Source: Terfezia claveryi
Taxonomy: Eukaryota > Ascomycota > Pezizomycetes > Pezizales > Pezizaceae
Assembly: GCA_015179025.1 (NCBI GenBank)
Contig: WHUX01000229.1
Coordinates: 1 to 64,000 of the forward strand
Length of the DNA: 64,000 bases
Direction: 5' to 3'
This document shows positions 53,405-63,707 of this stretch, piece after piece. The notes under the pieces were generated by a model. It searched no databases. It was not told the origin of the DNA and saw only the letters and a program-made list of their open reading frames with translations. The first letter of the stretch is position 1. Each line of letters opens with the position of its first letter. The position numbers and the translations under genes are program-made.

Positions 53405-54826
53405 TCTAAAGCTCAACTCAGGTCAAGATTGGAGAAGAAGGTTTCTACAAGGTCAATGGTGGTCTCCCTCCCCCTATCCCCAACCTTCTTAAGCCACTTC
53501 CCCCGCTCATCTATCTCTTTCCAACTCCCCCACCTCCTACCAATCTCCTCCCCTCGCGTGTAGACCAAGGCAACGTGCCTGCCCATTTCTACGTGCCTGC
53601 CACATGTACGACATGTGGGATCAACTGTGTCATCTAACTTTGCCCGCCAGGATTGGGGGTTGCCCTTCCCTGTGCGGCAGTGGACATAGTTTACCCAAGC
53701 TTTTCTGCTCCAACCCACCACCCTTCCCATCCTGGTCTCCATCACCTTTCTCTCCACCTCTCGCCTCCTATTCCACTACTGTCTTAGACCACCCTCCATG
53801 ATCTGGGGCTCTTGCGAGTCAAGGTTCTCTGCCCCATCTTTAGTCAGTGCATCTGCATGTTCATTGCCAGGAATGCCAACATGTGCCTTTACCTAGCCAA
53901 GCCTGACCACTCCTGGCCCCAGTCTCCTCTGTTTTTTTCTGATCCTATTGATGGCACCCTCCAGGTCTGCAGTTCTGCTTTTTCCCCTCCGCCCAGCCTT
54001 CCTTAGAGCTGCAATTGCCACTTGGGAATCAGTGAGGATGAGGATTTTCCACTCTGGAGGTTATTCTTCTGTTGAATAAACCAGCTTACACCATATGATT
54101 TCATCATGGTTTAGTGGCCCCACTCATGGCCCCACTCATGGGTCCACACATATATCATACCTATGCAAGGATATATATATGCTCACTCGCTTGTTCATGT
54201 ATATATATCTGCTGTATCTACCTACTGATCTATATATCGATTGAGGCTATCAGGTCAAGTCCTTAGTCACTCAATACACTTGAATTCATATCTCTCTCTC
54301 TCTCTCTCGCTCATGGTTCTAGTGAAGTCTTCTTCATTGAACCTATTAATTCACACTGCTCATATACCTTCAATATCTTCCATAGCTTTCTTGATCCCCG
54401 CTATTTCCCTATCCCATACCGTACACAGATGGCCTAAACCCATGCTCCTCTTTAACTGCTCTCCCTCCGAGCACCAACCTCCTCCTACTTTCCCTGCCTC
54501 GCTCATGCTACCGTCAGTATAGATAACTGTGGCATCTTCTTTTACTTCTCCAATCCTCCCCACCCACCGAACAACTGGTAAGTCCCTTGTAAGTCCCAAG
54601 TCTACTAGGAGGATATCCACAACTGGAACATCCCCCCCCAGGCTAATCTTCTCATTCCCCTTCTCTTTTAACAGCATCACCTTACTGCAGATTTTGCTGA
54701 GGTGAAGCTGTCTGACAGGGGAAAGGGTTCTCCAAAGTAGTCCCAGTTCCTACCGTCTTTCACGTTCTTTCCTCCTCTTCCATTCCACAGCCACAGGTCA
54801 CCCAACGCGGTGGGATCACGCATCAT
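53405..54826 (-). pseudogene. LINE-B: RNase H and C-terminal region, duplicate of LINE-A
   Basis: Minus strand: DPTALGDLWLW-type end of a preceding region, VIYTDGSMSEAGKVGGGW (54553 down), solo LTR, then KILILTDSQVAIAAL-like, GIPGNEHADALT, HCRTGKGNPQSWR, CRTCGRHVEMGRH and LVETFFSNLDLS. Same LTR insertion and same junction with satellite as LINE-A, and slightly longer at its 5' side. Confidence 0.85.
54070..54375 (+). repeat. solo LTR, 306 bp, TSD tcttc
   Basis: TGTTGAATAAACC to CCTTCAATA with exact TCTTC at 54065-54069 and 54376-54380. Its end matches the copia-1 LTR end. Confidence 0.9.
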
Positions 54827-54829
54827 TTA

Positions 54830-55062
54830 TGAAATGCAAGCAGCAATCACACCTTGAGAAGTGGTTTAGATGTGATTAAAGTAAGTGGAAATGGGTTGGG
54901 GTATCATGAATTTAGTCGTAATATCATGTATTTAGTCAGTGTGTCATATATTTAGTTTAATATCAGCTCTTTTTCTCATTTTTGCCAGTACTGCATAAAC
55001 CTGTCTTACTGCATCAAAAGTGCTCTGACGGATATTATGCAGTAAGAGAGGTTTGACTGTAC
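54830..55062 (+). mobile_element. pogo-type element, 3' end copy
   Basis: Matches 10630-10859: end of the transposase frame (ATGAAATGCAAGCAGCAATC), 3' UTR and the terminal repeat GCAGTAAGAGAGGTTTGACTG followed by TA. Confidence 0.82.
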
Positions 55063-55330
55063 CTGCTTTCTCACAATACTTACCTGTAATAGCAATGCTA
55101 TTCGAATTATCCCTTCATGTATATAGACCTCTTCTATTGCTTCTCTAGAGAGGAAGAGCTTCGGGGGGATTTCATATACTCATATACTCATATACTCATA
55201 TACTTGAACATCTCTCATATTCATATACATATATCAGGTGAAGTGTCCCTTTACTGGTCATTCATCTGTCTATTCGCTGTTAGTGTTGCTATGCAAAACC
55301 TCTCATTCCAAGAGGGCTGTCCCAATGTCT
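55063..55330 (+). repeat. LTR remnant (13372 family)
   Basis: From CTTTCTCACAATACTTACC to TTGCTATGCAAAACCTC.., the 3' two thirds of the LTR at 13372-13857. It starts at the pogo TA. Confidence 0.75.
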
Positions 55331-55365
55331 TGACGGGTAATGGTACATCAGCGTCACCAAGGCAT

Positions 55366-55637
55366 TGTTGAGAAGTTCATGTGTTATCAAATATAACTAC
55401 ATCATCTACTTGCGTTGTTAAGAAGTACATGTGACTTCACAGGTATACGTAACCACAACAAATACATATGTATACCTATTATTCCTTCATGTATATATAG
55501 AGTGCCCTTTATTAGGGAGATACGGATGTATACACACAGTTACTCTCGTATACATATTCATGTGCAGTGTTCCTTCATTGGCCATTCTATCTATTGTCCA
55601 TTACAGTGTTGCTACTCATAACCTTGTTATTCCAACA
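55366..55637 (+). repeat. solo LTR, 272 bp
   Basis: TGTTGAGAAGTTCATGTG to TTGTTATTCCAACA, flanked by GGCAT (55361-55365) and GGTAT (55638-55642) in satellite sequence. TATATATAG lies near 55494. A second TGTTAAGAAGTACATGTG near 55407 suggests a small internal duplication of the LTR start. Confidence 0.72.
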
Positions 55638-55796
55638 GGTATGAGGTGTTGTATTGCTTGGCGTGCCTTTATACATGTATGTCCTAATGTCTTGGCAGGT
55701 AACGGTACTTCTATTTGAATGACAAGGTTATAGTCAGCAACACTAGCAAGTAAATAGATAGATATTAGATAATGGTCAATGAAGATATACTGTTCC
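55638..55796. other. satellite piece and reverse LTR fragment
   Basis: 55638-55705 is a partial satellite unit. 55713-55790 resembles the end of the 46237 LTR (CAACACTAGCAAGT..GTCAATGAAGAT). Confidence 0.6.
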
Positions 55797-58610
55797 GGGC
55801 CTACAGCGAGAAAATTAAACTCGCAAGAGGCCCGGGCCCAGAGCGAGACCACCCATCTCTTGGCTGGCCCGGGCCCAGCAGGAGAATACGGAATAGCCGA
55901 GCCACCCGCGAGTATGAGAAAATTGAGGTTCATAGTATATTGATAATTTCGATGATGTGGCTGTTAGGTGAGCTCACAGTTGTCCCTATACAGGAATTGC
56001 ACTAATAAAATGTATGCGTCCCGATTCACCAATCTTATCCTAATCTACTGTTGCATGCAGTAAATGTTCAATCCATGCTGCTTATAAAACAACCACTACC
56101 AGATACAAAATAAGCACCGCAATAAATGAACAAATGCGTAAAATTATCACCACACCAGCACAAACCACATATATTAACTAAAAAAAAAGGTAGATTGCGA
56201 CAGGCAAAAAAAAAAAAAAAAAGTAATAAACTAATAATACGACATATAATACGATGGAAGGAAAAAAAAAAAGCACGATCATTGAGCTTGTTCTTGTTTC
56301 TTTTGTAAGCCCGACCATTGAGCTCTGTAGTTATTAGAAACTGGCTGGGGAGTATCAATAATCCAGTTTTTTAATTTATTTTTTGTCGACCCATTATATC
56401 TTATGTTATTTTTTTATTTTTTATTGTTTGCCTGTTTTGCCTGTGGCATTTTATGTTTTTTTTGTTGTGTTTTCAAATATTGACCGACATGCAACTAATG
56501 CACCTAGGCTATTCTGCAAGATCACCCTTACCATACATCACCGAGATAAGGTCCACTACCAGGATGTGGCTCACTTGGTTATTTTAGTGGTTTCGACAGT
56601 TTCGAGACTGATATGGAACCAAAAAGGCTCAAAATTTAGGATTGTATTGTGGATATATCATAGTTTGTTGAAGCGAGTGCGGACGGGCAAAGGTATATTA
56701 CTGCTCGAATTATCCTAACAGAAATACCGGGGATTACGGGGTAGGTTGGCTGTGGGAAAAGTAGATATATGGGGGCTATGAGTGCTATAATCAAGTAACA
56801 ATTATTGTTACGACTTGGTAATTACGGCCTGTATATATTTTAGAAGCAATTGTATATAATATGTTGCTATAGAGGGACTGGTCAGCAAGGGTAGTCCTAA
56901 CTGGGGGGTTTTCCTTCTAGTAACTTAACCAAAATCAGTCTAAATCAAGTTTCTAATAGCGCAAAAGTACAAACATAGATATGGGGATCATCTAGGTACC
57001 CTATATATGATATTCTACTAGAAATTAGTGAGGCTATACTGCCAAGAGTAGGTTAAGGCAATGTGTGAATAAATTTAATCTGCTTATAACTCAACAAAAT
57101 CAAGTCCATATTAAGCGCCTGATAGCTCAAAATCATGCACATAGGTTGAAGAAACTTTATGGTACTCTACTGGGGATCTTTGCTAAAAACTGAGTGAACT
57201 TAGGTTGGTAAAGGTGAGATAAGAGGGATCTAAATCAAAAACCTTCTTGTTATAACTCAGTGAAATGAAGTCTAAACCAAGGAAGTCATGGCTCAAACGA
57301 ATATATTTAGGGACTAGATGCTTGTATAAACCCTACTTAGTATATCTGACTTGGCTTGAGAGAAGCCATTCCATAGGGGCTTACCTGCAACAGTAGGCAA
57401 ACCTTGAGATAAGTCTTCAAAATAAATATGTCATCAGGCATTCAATAGCCCAAAAGGACCAAAGTATAAACAAATAAGCTTCTTAGTTTATTTGGGACCT
57501 GATTTAGCCTAAATATGAAGTAGCTTAGCCGAGTAGCCATATTAGCCGGAAATGACAAACCTTGGCATATACACTCAGTACAGATTTAAATGATATATTC
57601 AGTTCCTAACATGAGCTCCCCTGGCTCTCATGCCCAGGTAAATTCTTTTAAGCCACTGGTCATCTGTTTTGGACTTGCTTTGACAGAGTTACAAGAAGAA
57701 ATACCTCGTCTGCACCCCCGGTTAAGACACCCTTACAGACCGGGCCCTCTATGGCAACTTATTGCATGCAATTGCTTCTATAATGTATATAGGCTGTAAT
57801 TACCAAGTCGTAACATTAATTGTTGCTTGATTATAGCCCTCATAGCCCCCATATATCTACTTTTCCCACAGCCAACCTACCCTGTGATCCCCGGTATTTC
57901 TGTCAGGATAATTCGAGCAGTAATGTACCTTGGCCCGTCCGTACTCGCTTCAACAAACTACGATATATCCATAATACAATCCCAAATTTTGAGCCTCTTT
58001 GGTCCCATATCAGTCTCGAAACTGTCGAAACCGCTAAAATAACCGAGTGAGTCACATTCCAGTGGTGGGCCTCATCCTGGTGATGTATGGTAAACCTCAT
58101 CCAGATCGATATCAGTTGCTTACTCTACATGGCATACTGAACCAATATTATCCTACCAATGAGCTACAGAAACTTCCACCAAATTTTACTTATCCTGATT
58201 TAGATCGATTGTATATATTCACTAAATATAATACAAACCACCTCTCATTAAGAGAGGCTGCTGCATTAAGCACAGAGACTGAGCCGGAAACTACATGTAA
58301 ATGTAAATGTAAATGTCAAACTCCCCACTATTCCTATTTTCGTTTGAATCGAAAATGTACTACCCGATGTCATCCTATATATCTCGTTCTAGTTCATCTT
58401 TATCAGAATCCTCTATGGAGGACACAATACATGTTGCTGGCCCTTCTACTTAATATCCAATCTCATTTCATCCTGTACTTCTACTTTTTATTTCATTGCG
58501 TGCTTTATTCCATGTTGTATCTACTATATATGAATATTATTTACTCAAGTAATTATGTACTCCCGTGTTCTCCCGAGGGGCCTGGGCCCACAGCGAGAAC
58601 AGTTGTTGTC
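55797..58610 (+). mobile_element. element P, copy 3 (split by the long-TIR element)
   Basis: Start palindromes (GGCCCGGGCCCAGAGCGAG), A-rich and T-rich middle, then a protein relic at 56480-56530 and 58091-58480: FSNIDRHATNAPRLFCKIT, KPHPDRYQLLTLHGILNQYY, TCKCKCKCQTPH, NRKCTTRCHP. Ends in GTGTTCTCCCGAGGGG and a palindrome centred at 58603. Confidence 0.65.
56531..58090. mobile_element. long-TIR element, 1560 bp, TA target duplication
   Basis: Inverted repeats of about 350 bp (56531-56882 and 57738-58090), starting CCATACATCACC, differ at scattered transitions. It is flanked by TA at 56529-56530 and 58091-58092; removing it with one TA restores CCCTTAAACC, exactly the sequence at the same place in P copy 2 (about 22484-22493). 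The interior (56883-57737) is non-coding and made of degenerate ~165-bp tandem units. TA duplication points to a Tc1/mariner-type transposase, not encoded here. Confidence 0.92.
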
Positions 58611-59730
58611 TCGCTGTGGGCCCGGGCCCAGCGGGAGAATACGGAATGGCCGAGCCACCTGCGAGTATGAGAAAAATTGAGGTTTATGGTATATTGATAA
58701 TTTCGATGATATGGCTGTTGGGTGAGCTCATAGTTGTTCTCATACAGGACTTGCACTAATAAAACATACGCATCCCGATTCACCAATCCCATCCTAGTAT
58801 GCAGCAAATATTCAATCCACGCTGCTTCCAAACAAACCACTTAAAAAAAAAAAAAAAAAAAATACAAAACAACCACCACCAAATACAAAATTATCACCAT
58901 ACTAGCACAAACCACATATATTAACTAAAAAAAAATGTAGAATGCGACAAGCAAAAAATAAAAAAGAAAGTAATAAACTAATAACACGACAAATAATACG
59001 ATAGAAGAAAAAAAAAAAAGTCCGATCATTGAGCTTTTTCTTATTTCTTTTGTAAACCCGACCATTGAGCTCTATTGTTATTAAATACTCGCTGGAGAGT
59101 ATTAATGATCTGGTTTTTTTATTTATTTTTTGTCGACGCATTTTTGTTATTTTTTAATTTTTTATCATTTGCCTGTTTTTGCCTGTCGCATGTTATGTTT
59201 TTTTTGTTTTGTTTTCAACAAGCTTTAGGTTAATATTATTGGTTTCTTTGCTGGTGTGGTAATAATTTGACTCGTATTTTGGGTTTGTTTATTTTTTGGT
59301 GCGGTCATTGTTTTGTATGCAATGTGGATACCTATCAACCAATAGGTTAGTTTTGCGCCGTGTGAAGAGTGGCTCCACGTGATACTAAATGTAAATATAA
59401 AGGCAAATTTCCAACCCGCCCCTGTTCCTACCCGAGAATGTATCTCCTCATGGCCCCCTATCGGGGCCGCATAGTAGTACTAAGTATTTAAAAAAAAAAA
59501 TATCCGAGAATGTATAGATGTACTGCACGATGTCATCTCGTTCCAGTTTATTTAATGTCTGATCTCATTTCCTACCTTACTCGCACTTTGTATTGCATCG
59601 CGTGCTTATTCCACGTTATATCTGCTATATATCAATTTTACTTACTTGGGTAATTATGAGGTCCCGTGTTCTCCCGAGGGGCCCGGGCCTACAGTGAGAA
59701 CAGTTGTTGTCTCGCTGTGGGCCCGGAACA
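58611..59730 (+). mobile_element. element P, copy 4
   Basis: Head-to-tail after copy 3: TCTCGCTGTGGGCCCGGGC start, CGGGAGAATACGG, A-rich and T-rich parts, a degraded cysteine cluster near 59385-59540 (KCKYKGKFPTRPC), and the closing GTGTTCTCCCGAGGGG palindrome. Overlaps the start of copia-2 at about 59728. Confidence 0.6.
59454..59503 (+). mobile_element. very short SINE tail insertion, 12-bp TSD
   Basis: CTCCTCATGGCCCC-CTATC-GGGGCC and AGTACTAAGTATTT plus A run between exact CCGAGAATGTAT copies (59442-59453, 59504-59515). It splits the cysteine-cluster codons of P copy 4. Confidence 0.9.
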
Positions 59731-60073
59731 CCACCACCACCACCTCCACCACCCCCAGATTTCTTCGCATCTGCAGCGGCAGCTCCCGTTCTGATGCCAC
59801 CACCAAGAGACTTCAAGTCAAGCGTGAAAATCGAACGCCTGGCTACATTAGAAGGCTCCAAAAATTACGATCTATGGTCGCAACAGATGTTGATGGTTTT
59901 CGATGCTCTAGAAGCCACTCAGGTAGTTGTCAACGGTTACCAACCACCTGTGAACGCAACAGCTGCAGAACAAGCGAGGCACAAGCATATTGAGACAGAA
60001 TCTCTGCTTCTCATAATTCAAGTAGTCTCCGACCAGATCATGCTACAAATTGGACGACATAGAACAGCACACA
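59731..60073 (+). pseudogene. copia-2 gag, N-terminal part
   Basis: Poly-proline start, then PPPRDFKSSVKIERLATLEG, NYDLWSQQMLMVFDALEAT and HIETESLLLIIQVVSDQI, the usual copia gag (UBN2-like) opening. It is cut by the solo LTR. The middle of gag up to the zinc knuckle is missing on the other side. Confidence 0.8.
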
Positions 60074-60078
60074 ACATC

Positions 60079-60287
60079 TGAAGAATCACGTTCTTCGTGT
60101 GAGAGAGAAGAGTATATTCGTGTATTATGAAAGAAGCCGGTTGCTTGATACATAGAAGTAAGGAAATCCACCCATCTTAAATACCCCGTTACTGACGTCC
60201 TCGACCCCCTCGCAGATTCGCACATTTGCTCCTTCGCATATTCGCTTCTTCGCTATATCCGTGTCATCCCATTACCCTGTTCCAACA
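60079..60287 (-). repeat. solo LTR, 209 bp, TSD acatc
   Basis: Minus strand TGTTGGAACAGGG to ..TGATTCTTCA; exact ACATC at 60074-60078 and 60288-60292. TATTTAAG box on the minus strand near 60180. Confidence 0.9.
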
Positions 60288-60292
60288 ACATC

Positions 60293-62136
60293 TGGCAATA
60301 CTTGCGAACTGCAGAAAGCTTAAGCAGGATCAACAAAGCAAGAAAACCACAGCGGCCAAACAAGCTGCTAAAACCAATCAAGCTGCTACGACTGAAACAG
60401 TTCAGGTAGCTCAGGCTTCCTTCGCTTTCGCTGAAGCATTAGTCTCCACTGCAAATGATCAACCTGAAGCATTAGCAACTTCTCAGCCTAACCAAGGCTC
60501 GTACACCTGGAAACTAGACCCATGTGCAACGGCACACATGACTTCAGATATAGGACTATTCCACATAATTGAACCACATTCTGGAGTTGTCAAAGTTGGG
60601 GGTAATAACCTCTTACCAGTAGAAGGAAAGGGCACCGTCATCCTTAACGCTGCTCTACCTAACACAACCAAACCTATACTGCTTACCGACGTCCTATATG
60701 TTCCTACTCTAAATCACAGCTTATTTGCTTGGAACGCCATCAAATATAAGGCAATACTGGTCGCAAGAGACAATGATATTCATATATTCAATAAGAATAA
60801 TCTAACATCGCCGATATTAGTTGCAGATATAAGGAATGAGTTGCCTTGGATACGCGAAAGTACACTAACTCCGCAAACTCATATAAGCCATATGAGCAAC
60901 TCGCAAGCCCATATTGGCCTTATGACTCCTCATATAAGCCATGTGAGCAACTCGCAAGCCCATATTGGCCTTATGACTCCGCAAACTCATATAAGCCATG
61001 TGAGCAACTCCCAAGCCCATATTGGCCTTATGAGCTCTTCCGACCTGCCAAATTCTTATATACACTGGCATACAGCGCTAGGGCATATAGCCAAACTCGA
61101 CCCAACGGTATATTCAGACGGCGAACTCCTACCTAAGACACCGTCTAAGTTCATATGCCATGCGTGTATTCTCTCAAAATCTACAAATAAAACACCATTC
61201 GCTCTTTCCGACGGCCCTTCTTCTAGACCTTTCGAGCTCATTCATAGTGACCTAAGCGGAAAACAGCCTACACCGTCCTACGGTAACTTTTTATACTACA
61301 TCACCTTCATAGATGACTTCACCCGCATGTCATGGATGTATTACTTAAAAGCAAAGTCGGATGCATATCAAGTTATAGTTGACTACATCTCGTTCATCCA
61401 GAGACAGTTCAATACCACTGTGTTATCAGTCTTAACTGACAATGGCGGGGAGTACACCAAAGTAGATACTTACTTCAAACAACAAGGATTACGGCATATA
61501 AGGACACCACCTTATTCCCACGAATCCAATGGTGTTGCTGAAAGGTATAACCGGTCAATACAGACAATGGTCAGAGGTATGCTCACCTATATCTCCGACA
61601 AGAGATTATGGGCAGAAGCATGCTCAACTGCAGTCTATTTGAAAAACCGTCTGCCGCATAAGCATTTACAAGGCAAAACCCCATATGAAGCCCTCTATAA
61701 GGTAAAACCATCGATAAGCCACTTGCAACCATTTGCACAGCAATGCTTCGCCCACATCTACGAGGAAAATAGACCAAGTGGCAGCAAGCTTCTTCCAAGG
61801 GCAGAAAGTGCGATATTTATCGGTTACACAGATAGCACTTCCATATATAAAATACAGCTAAACGACAAGCGTATTAAGACAATAAGAGCGGCTCTTTGCT
61901 TCTTCTTACCACCGAGCTTACCAGCGAACGTACCCTCGAGCTCCAGCGTACAACCAAGCTTACCAGCGAACATACAAGCGACCTTACCAGCGAACGTACC
62001 CTCGAGCTCCAGCGTACAACCAAGCTTACCAGCGAACATACAAGCGACCAGCGAACGTACAAGCGAGCTTACCCGCAAATTTACCACTTCCCACAAGTTT
62101 ACCTCCTACCAGGTTGAACTACGACTTGAGACCTAG
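60293..62136 (+). CDS. copia-2 gag end, protease and integrase, long open frame
   Basis: About 610 open codons, entered from the solo LTR rather than from its own ATG. The knuckle end NCRKLKQDQQ is followed by a protease with DPCATAHMTSD and an integrase zinc region HWHTALGHIAKL, then FICHACILSKST. Integrase core HSDLSGKQPTPSYGN, LTDNGGEYT and ESNGVAERYNRS keeps all three catalytic residues (D-D-E). Two internal tandem repeats are listed separately. After residue ~590 the frame slips inside the second repeat and ends early. Integrase could be functional in sequence, but the element is broken elsewhere. Confidence 0.85.
60868..61031 (+). repeat. tandem repeat in copia-2 integrase N-terminus
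   Basis: Three units of ~54-60 bp coding HISH(M/V)SNSQAHIGLMTP, placed just before the zinc-binding HWHTALGH. Confidence 0.92.
61915..62047 (+). repeat. 66-bp tandem repeat in copia-2 linker
   Basis: Two units coding LPANVPSSSSVQPSLPANIQA between integrase and reverse transcriptase, plus a partial third in another frame. Confidence 0.9.
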
Positions 62137-62282
62137 AAAAAAGGCGAAAATAGCTGTTACTTATAGCTCAAAATGTCTCTTCATCTCAGCCTTCCGATCC
62201 CACCGAGCTTCCAAAGGGAATTAATTTCGAGCTAGCTTTCCTTGCAGCCGATATCACTAAAGAGCCTAAAACATTCAAGCAA
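62137..62282 (+). pseudogene. copia-2 linker to RT, frameshifted
   Basis: NYDLRPRKKAKIAVTY (as in copia-1 RYDLRPRKQMK) is out of frame with the preceding ORF, followed by ELAFLAADITKEPKTFKQ up to the SINE. Confidence 0.75.
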
Positions 62283-62589
62283 TTTTTTTTTTTTTTTTTT
62301 TTAAAAACTCAGTACTCCTATGCAGCCCCGTTAGGGGGGCTATGAGGAGCCACGCGGAAACCCGGTGGATTCAAGGGAGAGGCAAGTTAATCTGCCAACC
62401 CCACGCAAACTTAAATACACGAAATTGCAGAAGGACCCGTGCTGTCATTAACGGACCTAGCCGATGACCCGGAGGCCTGACTGGTACTCGACTGCGAAAT
62501 GATGAACTTGAAGGACTAGAAGCTGAGATAAACTGGAAATGTGAACTGACAGAACTGAGATAAATGAGGCTGAAGCGTAAGGAAACTCG
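62283..62589 (-). mobile_element. SINE-D with 15-16-bp TSD
   Basis: A T run of 20 (poly-A) at 62283-62302. The body ends at ACGAGTT (minus-strand start). Duplication (T)AAAACATTCAAGCAA at 62267-62282 and 62590-62605. Stem-loop AGCCCC-CCTAAC-GGGGCT. Removing it rejoins the copia-2 frame KTFKQA. Confidence 0.95.
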
Positions 62590-62605
62590 TAAAACATTCA
62601 AGCAA

Positions 62606-62969
62606 GCCACAACTGGCCCTGAAGCTCCAAAATGTTTTGCGGCCATGGAGGCAGAACTCAAAGTATTAGCAGATCAGAGCGTTTGGGAAATAGTGCCCAA
62701 GCCACCAAACCGCAATATTGTCGGCTCCAAATGGGTATACAAAGTAAAAAGAGATGCAGCCGGAAATATCAGCCGCTACAAAGCAAGGCTAGTAGCACAA
62801 GGTTTTTCTCAACAACCCGGCACCGACTTCGATGAGGTTTTCTCCCCAGTGGTTAGATATGACTCTCTTCGCTTACTTATTGCTTTATCAATATGCTCAA
62901 ACTGGCCTAAGCCAGATCAGCTGGATATCAAAGGCGCTTTTCTATATGGTTATCTTAATGAAGAAGTAT
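62606..62969 (+). pseudogene. copia-2 reverse transcriptase, first part
   Basis: CFAAMEAELKVLADQSVWEI, GSKWVYKVKRDAAGNISRYK, ARLVAQGFSQQPGTDFDEVF, DIKGAFLYGYLNEEV: open RT fingers and palm up to the LINE insertion, no stop. Confidence 0.9.
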
Positions 62970-63349
62970 GGGGAATTGGGAGGACATGGACGATAGGAAG
63001 AGGTGGATGAGGAAGGTGAAAGACGGGGGGGAGGTATATACGGTAGACTTGGTGGAGACGTTTTTCTCTAACCTAGATCTTACCTGAGAGGAGGGGTGAG
63101 GGGAGAGTAACTCTTTCTGGGGAAGGGCCGGTAGGGGCGTGGCGGCGGAGGCTTGTTATCTTCAGGGGACGGGCTGTTAGGAGCGTGGCGGTGGTTGTAG
63201 GGGTATTTTCCTTGTTCCTAGGGTTGGGAGGCAGGGCGTTTAAGCAACTTGTTGTTCCTTGGTAAACCAAACCTTCAAAGGGGCGGAACGGGGCCGTCTC
63301 ATAGCCTTAGGCTGCATAGACGTATAGACTTCAAAAAAAAAAAAAAAAA
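62970..63349 (+). mobile_element. 5'-truncated LINE (LINE-A/C family), 13-bp TSD
   Basis: Starts in the C-terminal codons (GNWEDMDDRKRW.., ending LVETFFSNLDLT), continues through the 3' UTR ending ATAGCCTTAGGCTGC and AGACTTC, then ~18 A. Exact AATGAAGAAGTAT at 62957-62969 and 63350-63362. Confidence 0.95.
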
Positions 63350-63362
63350 AATGAAGAAGTAT

Positions 63363-63467
63363 ATATGCTTCTACCTCCAGGCTATTTCGATGATCAACCT
63401 AATTCCTGTGCTCGGCTAAAAAGATCTATATATGGACTGAAACAAAGCCCTAGACAGTGGTACGGAA
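63363..63467 (+). pseudogene. copia-2 reverse transcriptase, next part
   Basis: LLPPGYFDDQP, then LKRSIYGLKQSPRQWYGR. The RT palm is broken off at about 63468, before the catalytic YxDD. No 3' half of copia-2 is seen. Confidence 0.85.
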
Positions 63468-63707
63468 GAGGGCTGGCCTACGCACGAATATTGGCCTGCC
63501 CGGGAATGCAAAATATAAATTCCTCCGGAGGCCAGATCATGGGTTGGCCTCCCCGGGAATGTGATTACCAAATGTAGTAAATTAGTGAGGGTACATGCAA
63601 GATGAAAATACATCAGCGCTGACGAACATGAATTATCTGCAATAGTAAAATTAAATACATCAATGCTTGCGAAACATGAATCGTCCTCAACAGTAAATAA
63701 AATACAT
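63468..63707. other. end of an unidentified element
   Basis: GGCCTACGCACGAATATTGG, then GGCCTGCCCGGGAATG and GGCCTCCCCGGGAATG, two similar GC-rich words in direct order, then an imperfect ~55-bp direct repeat (ATACATCARYGCT..GAACATGAAT) at 63608-63730. No gene. Confidence 0.45.
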
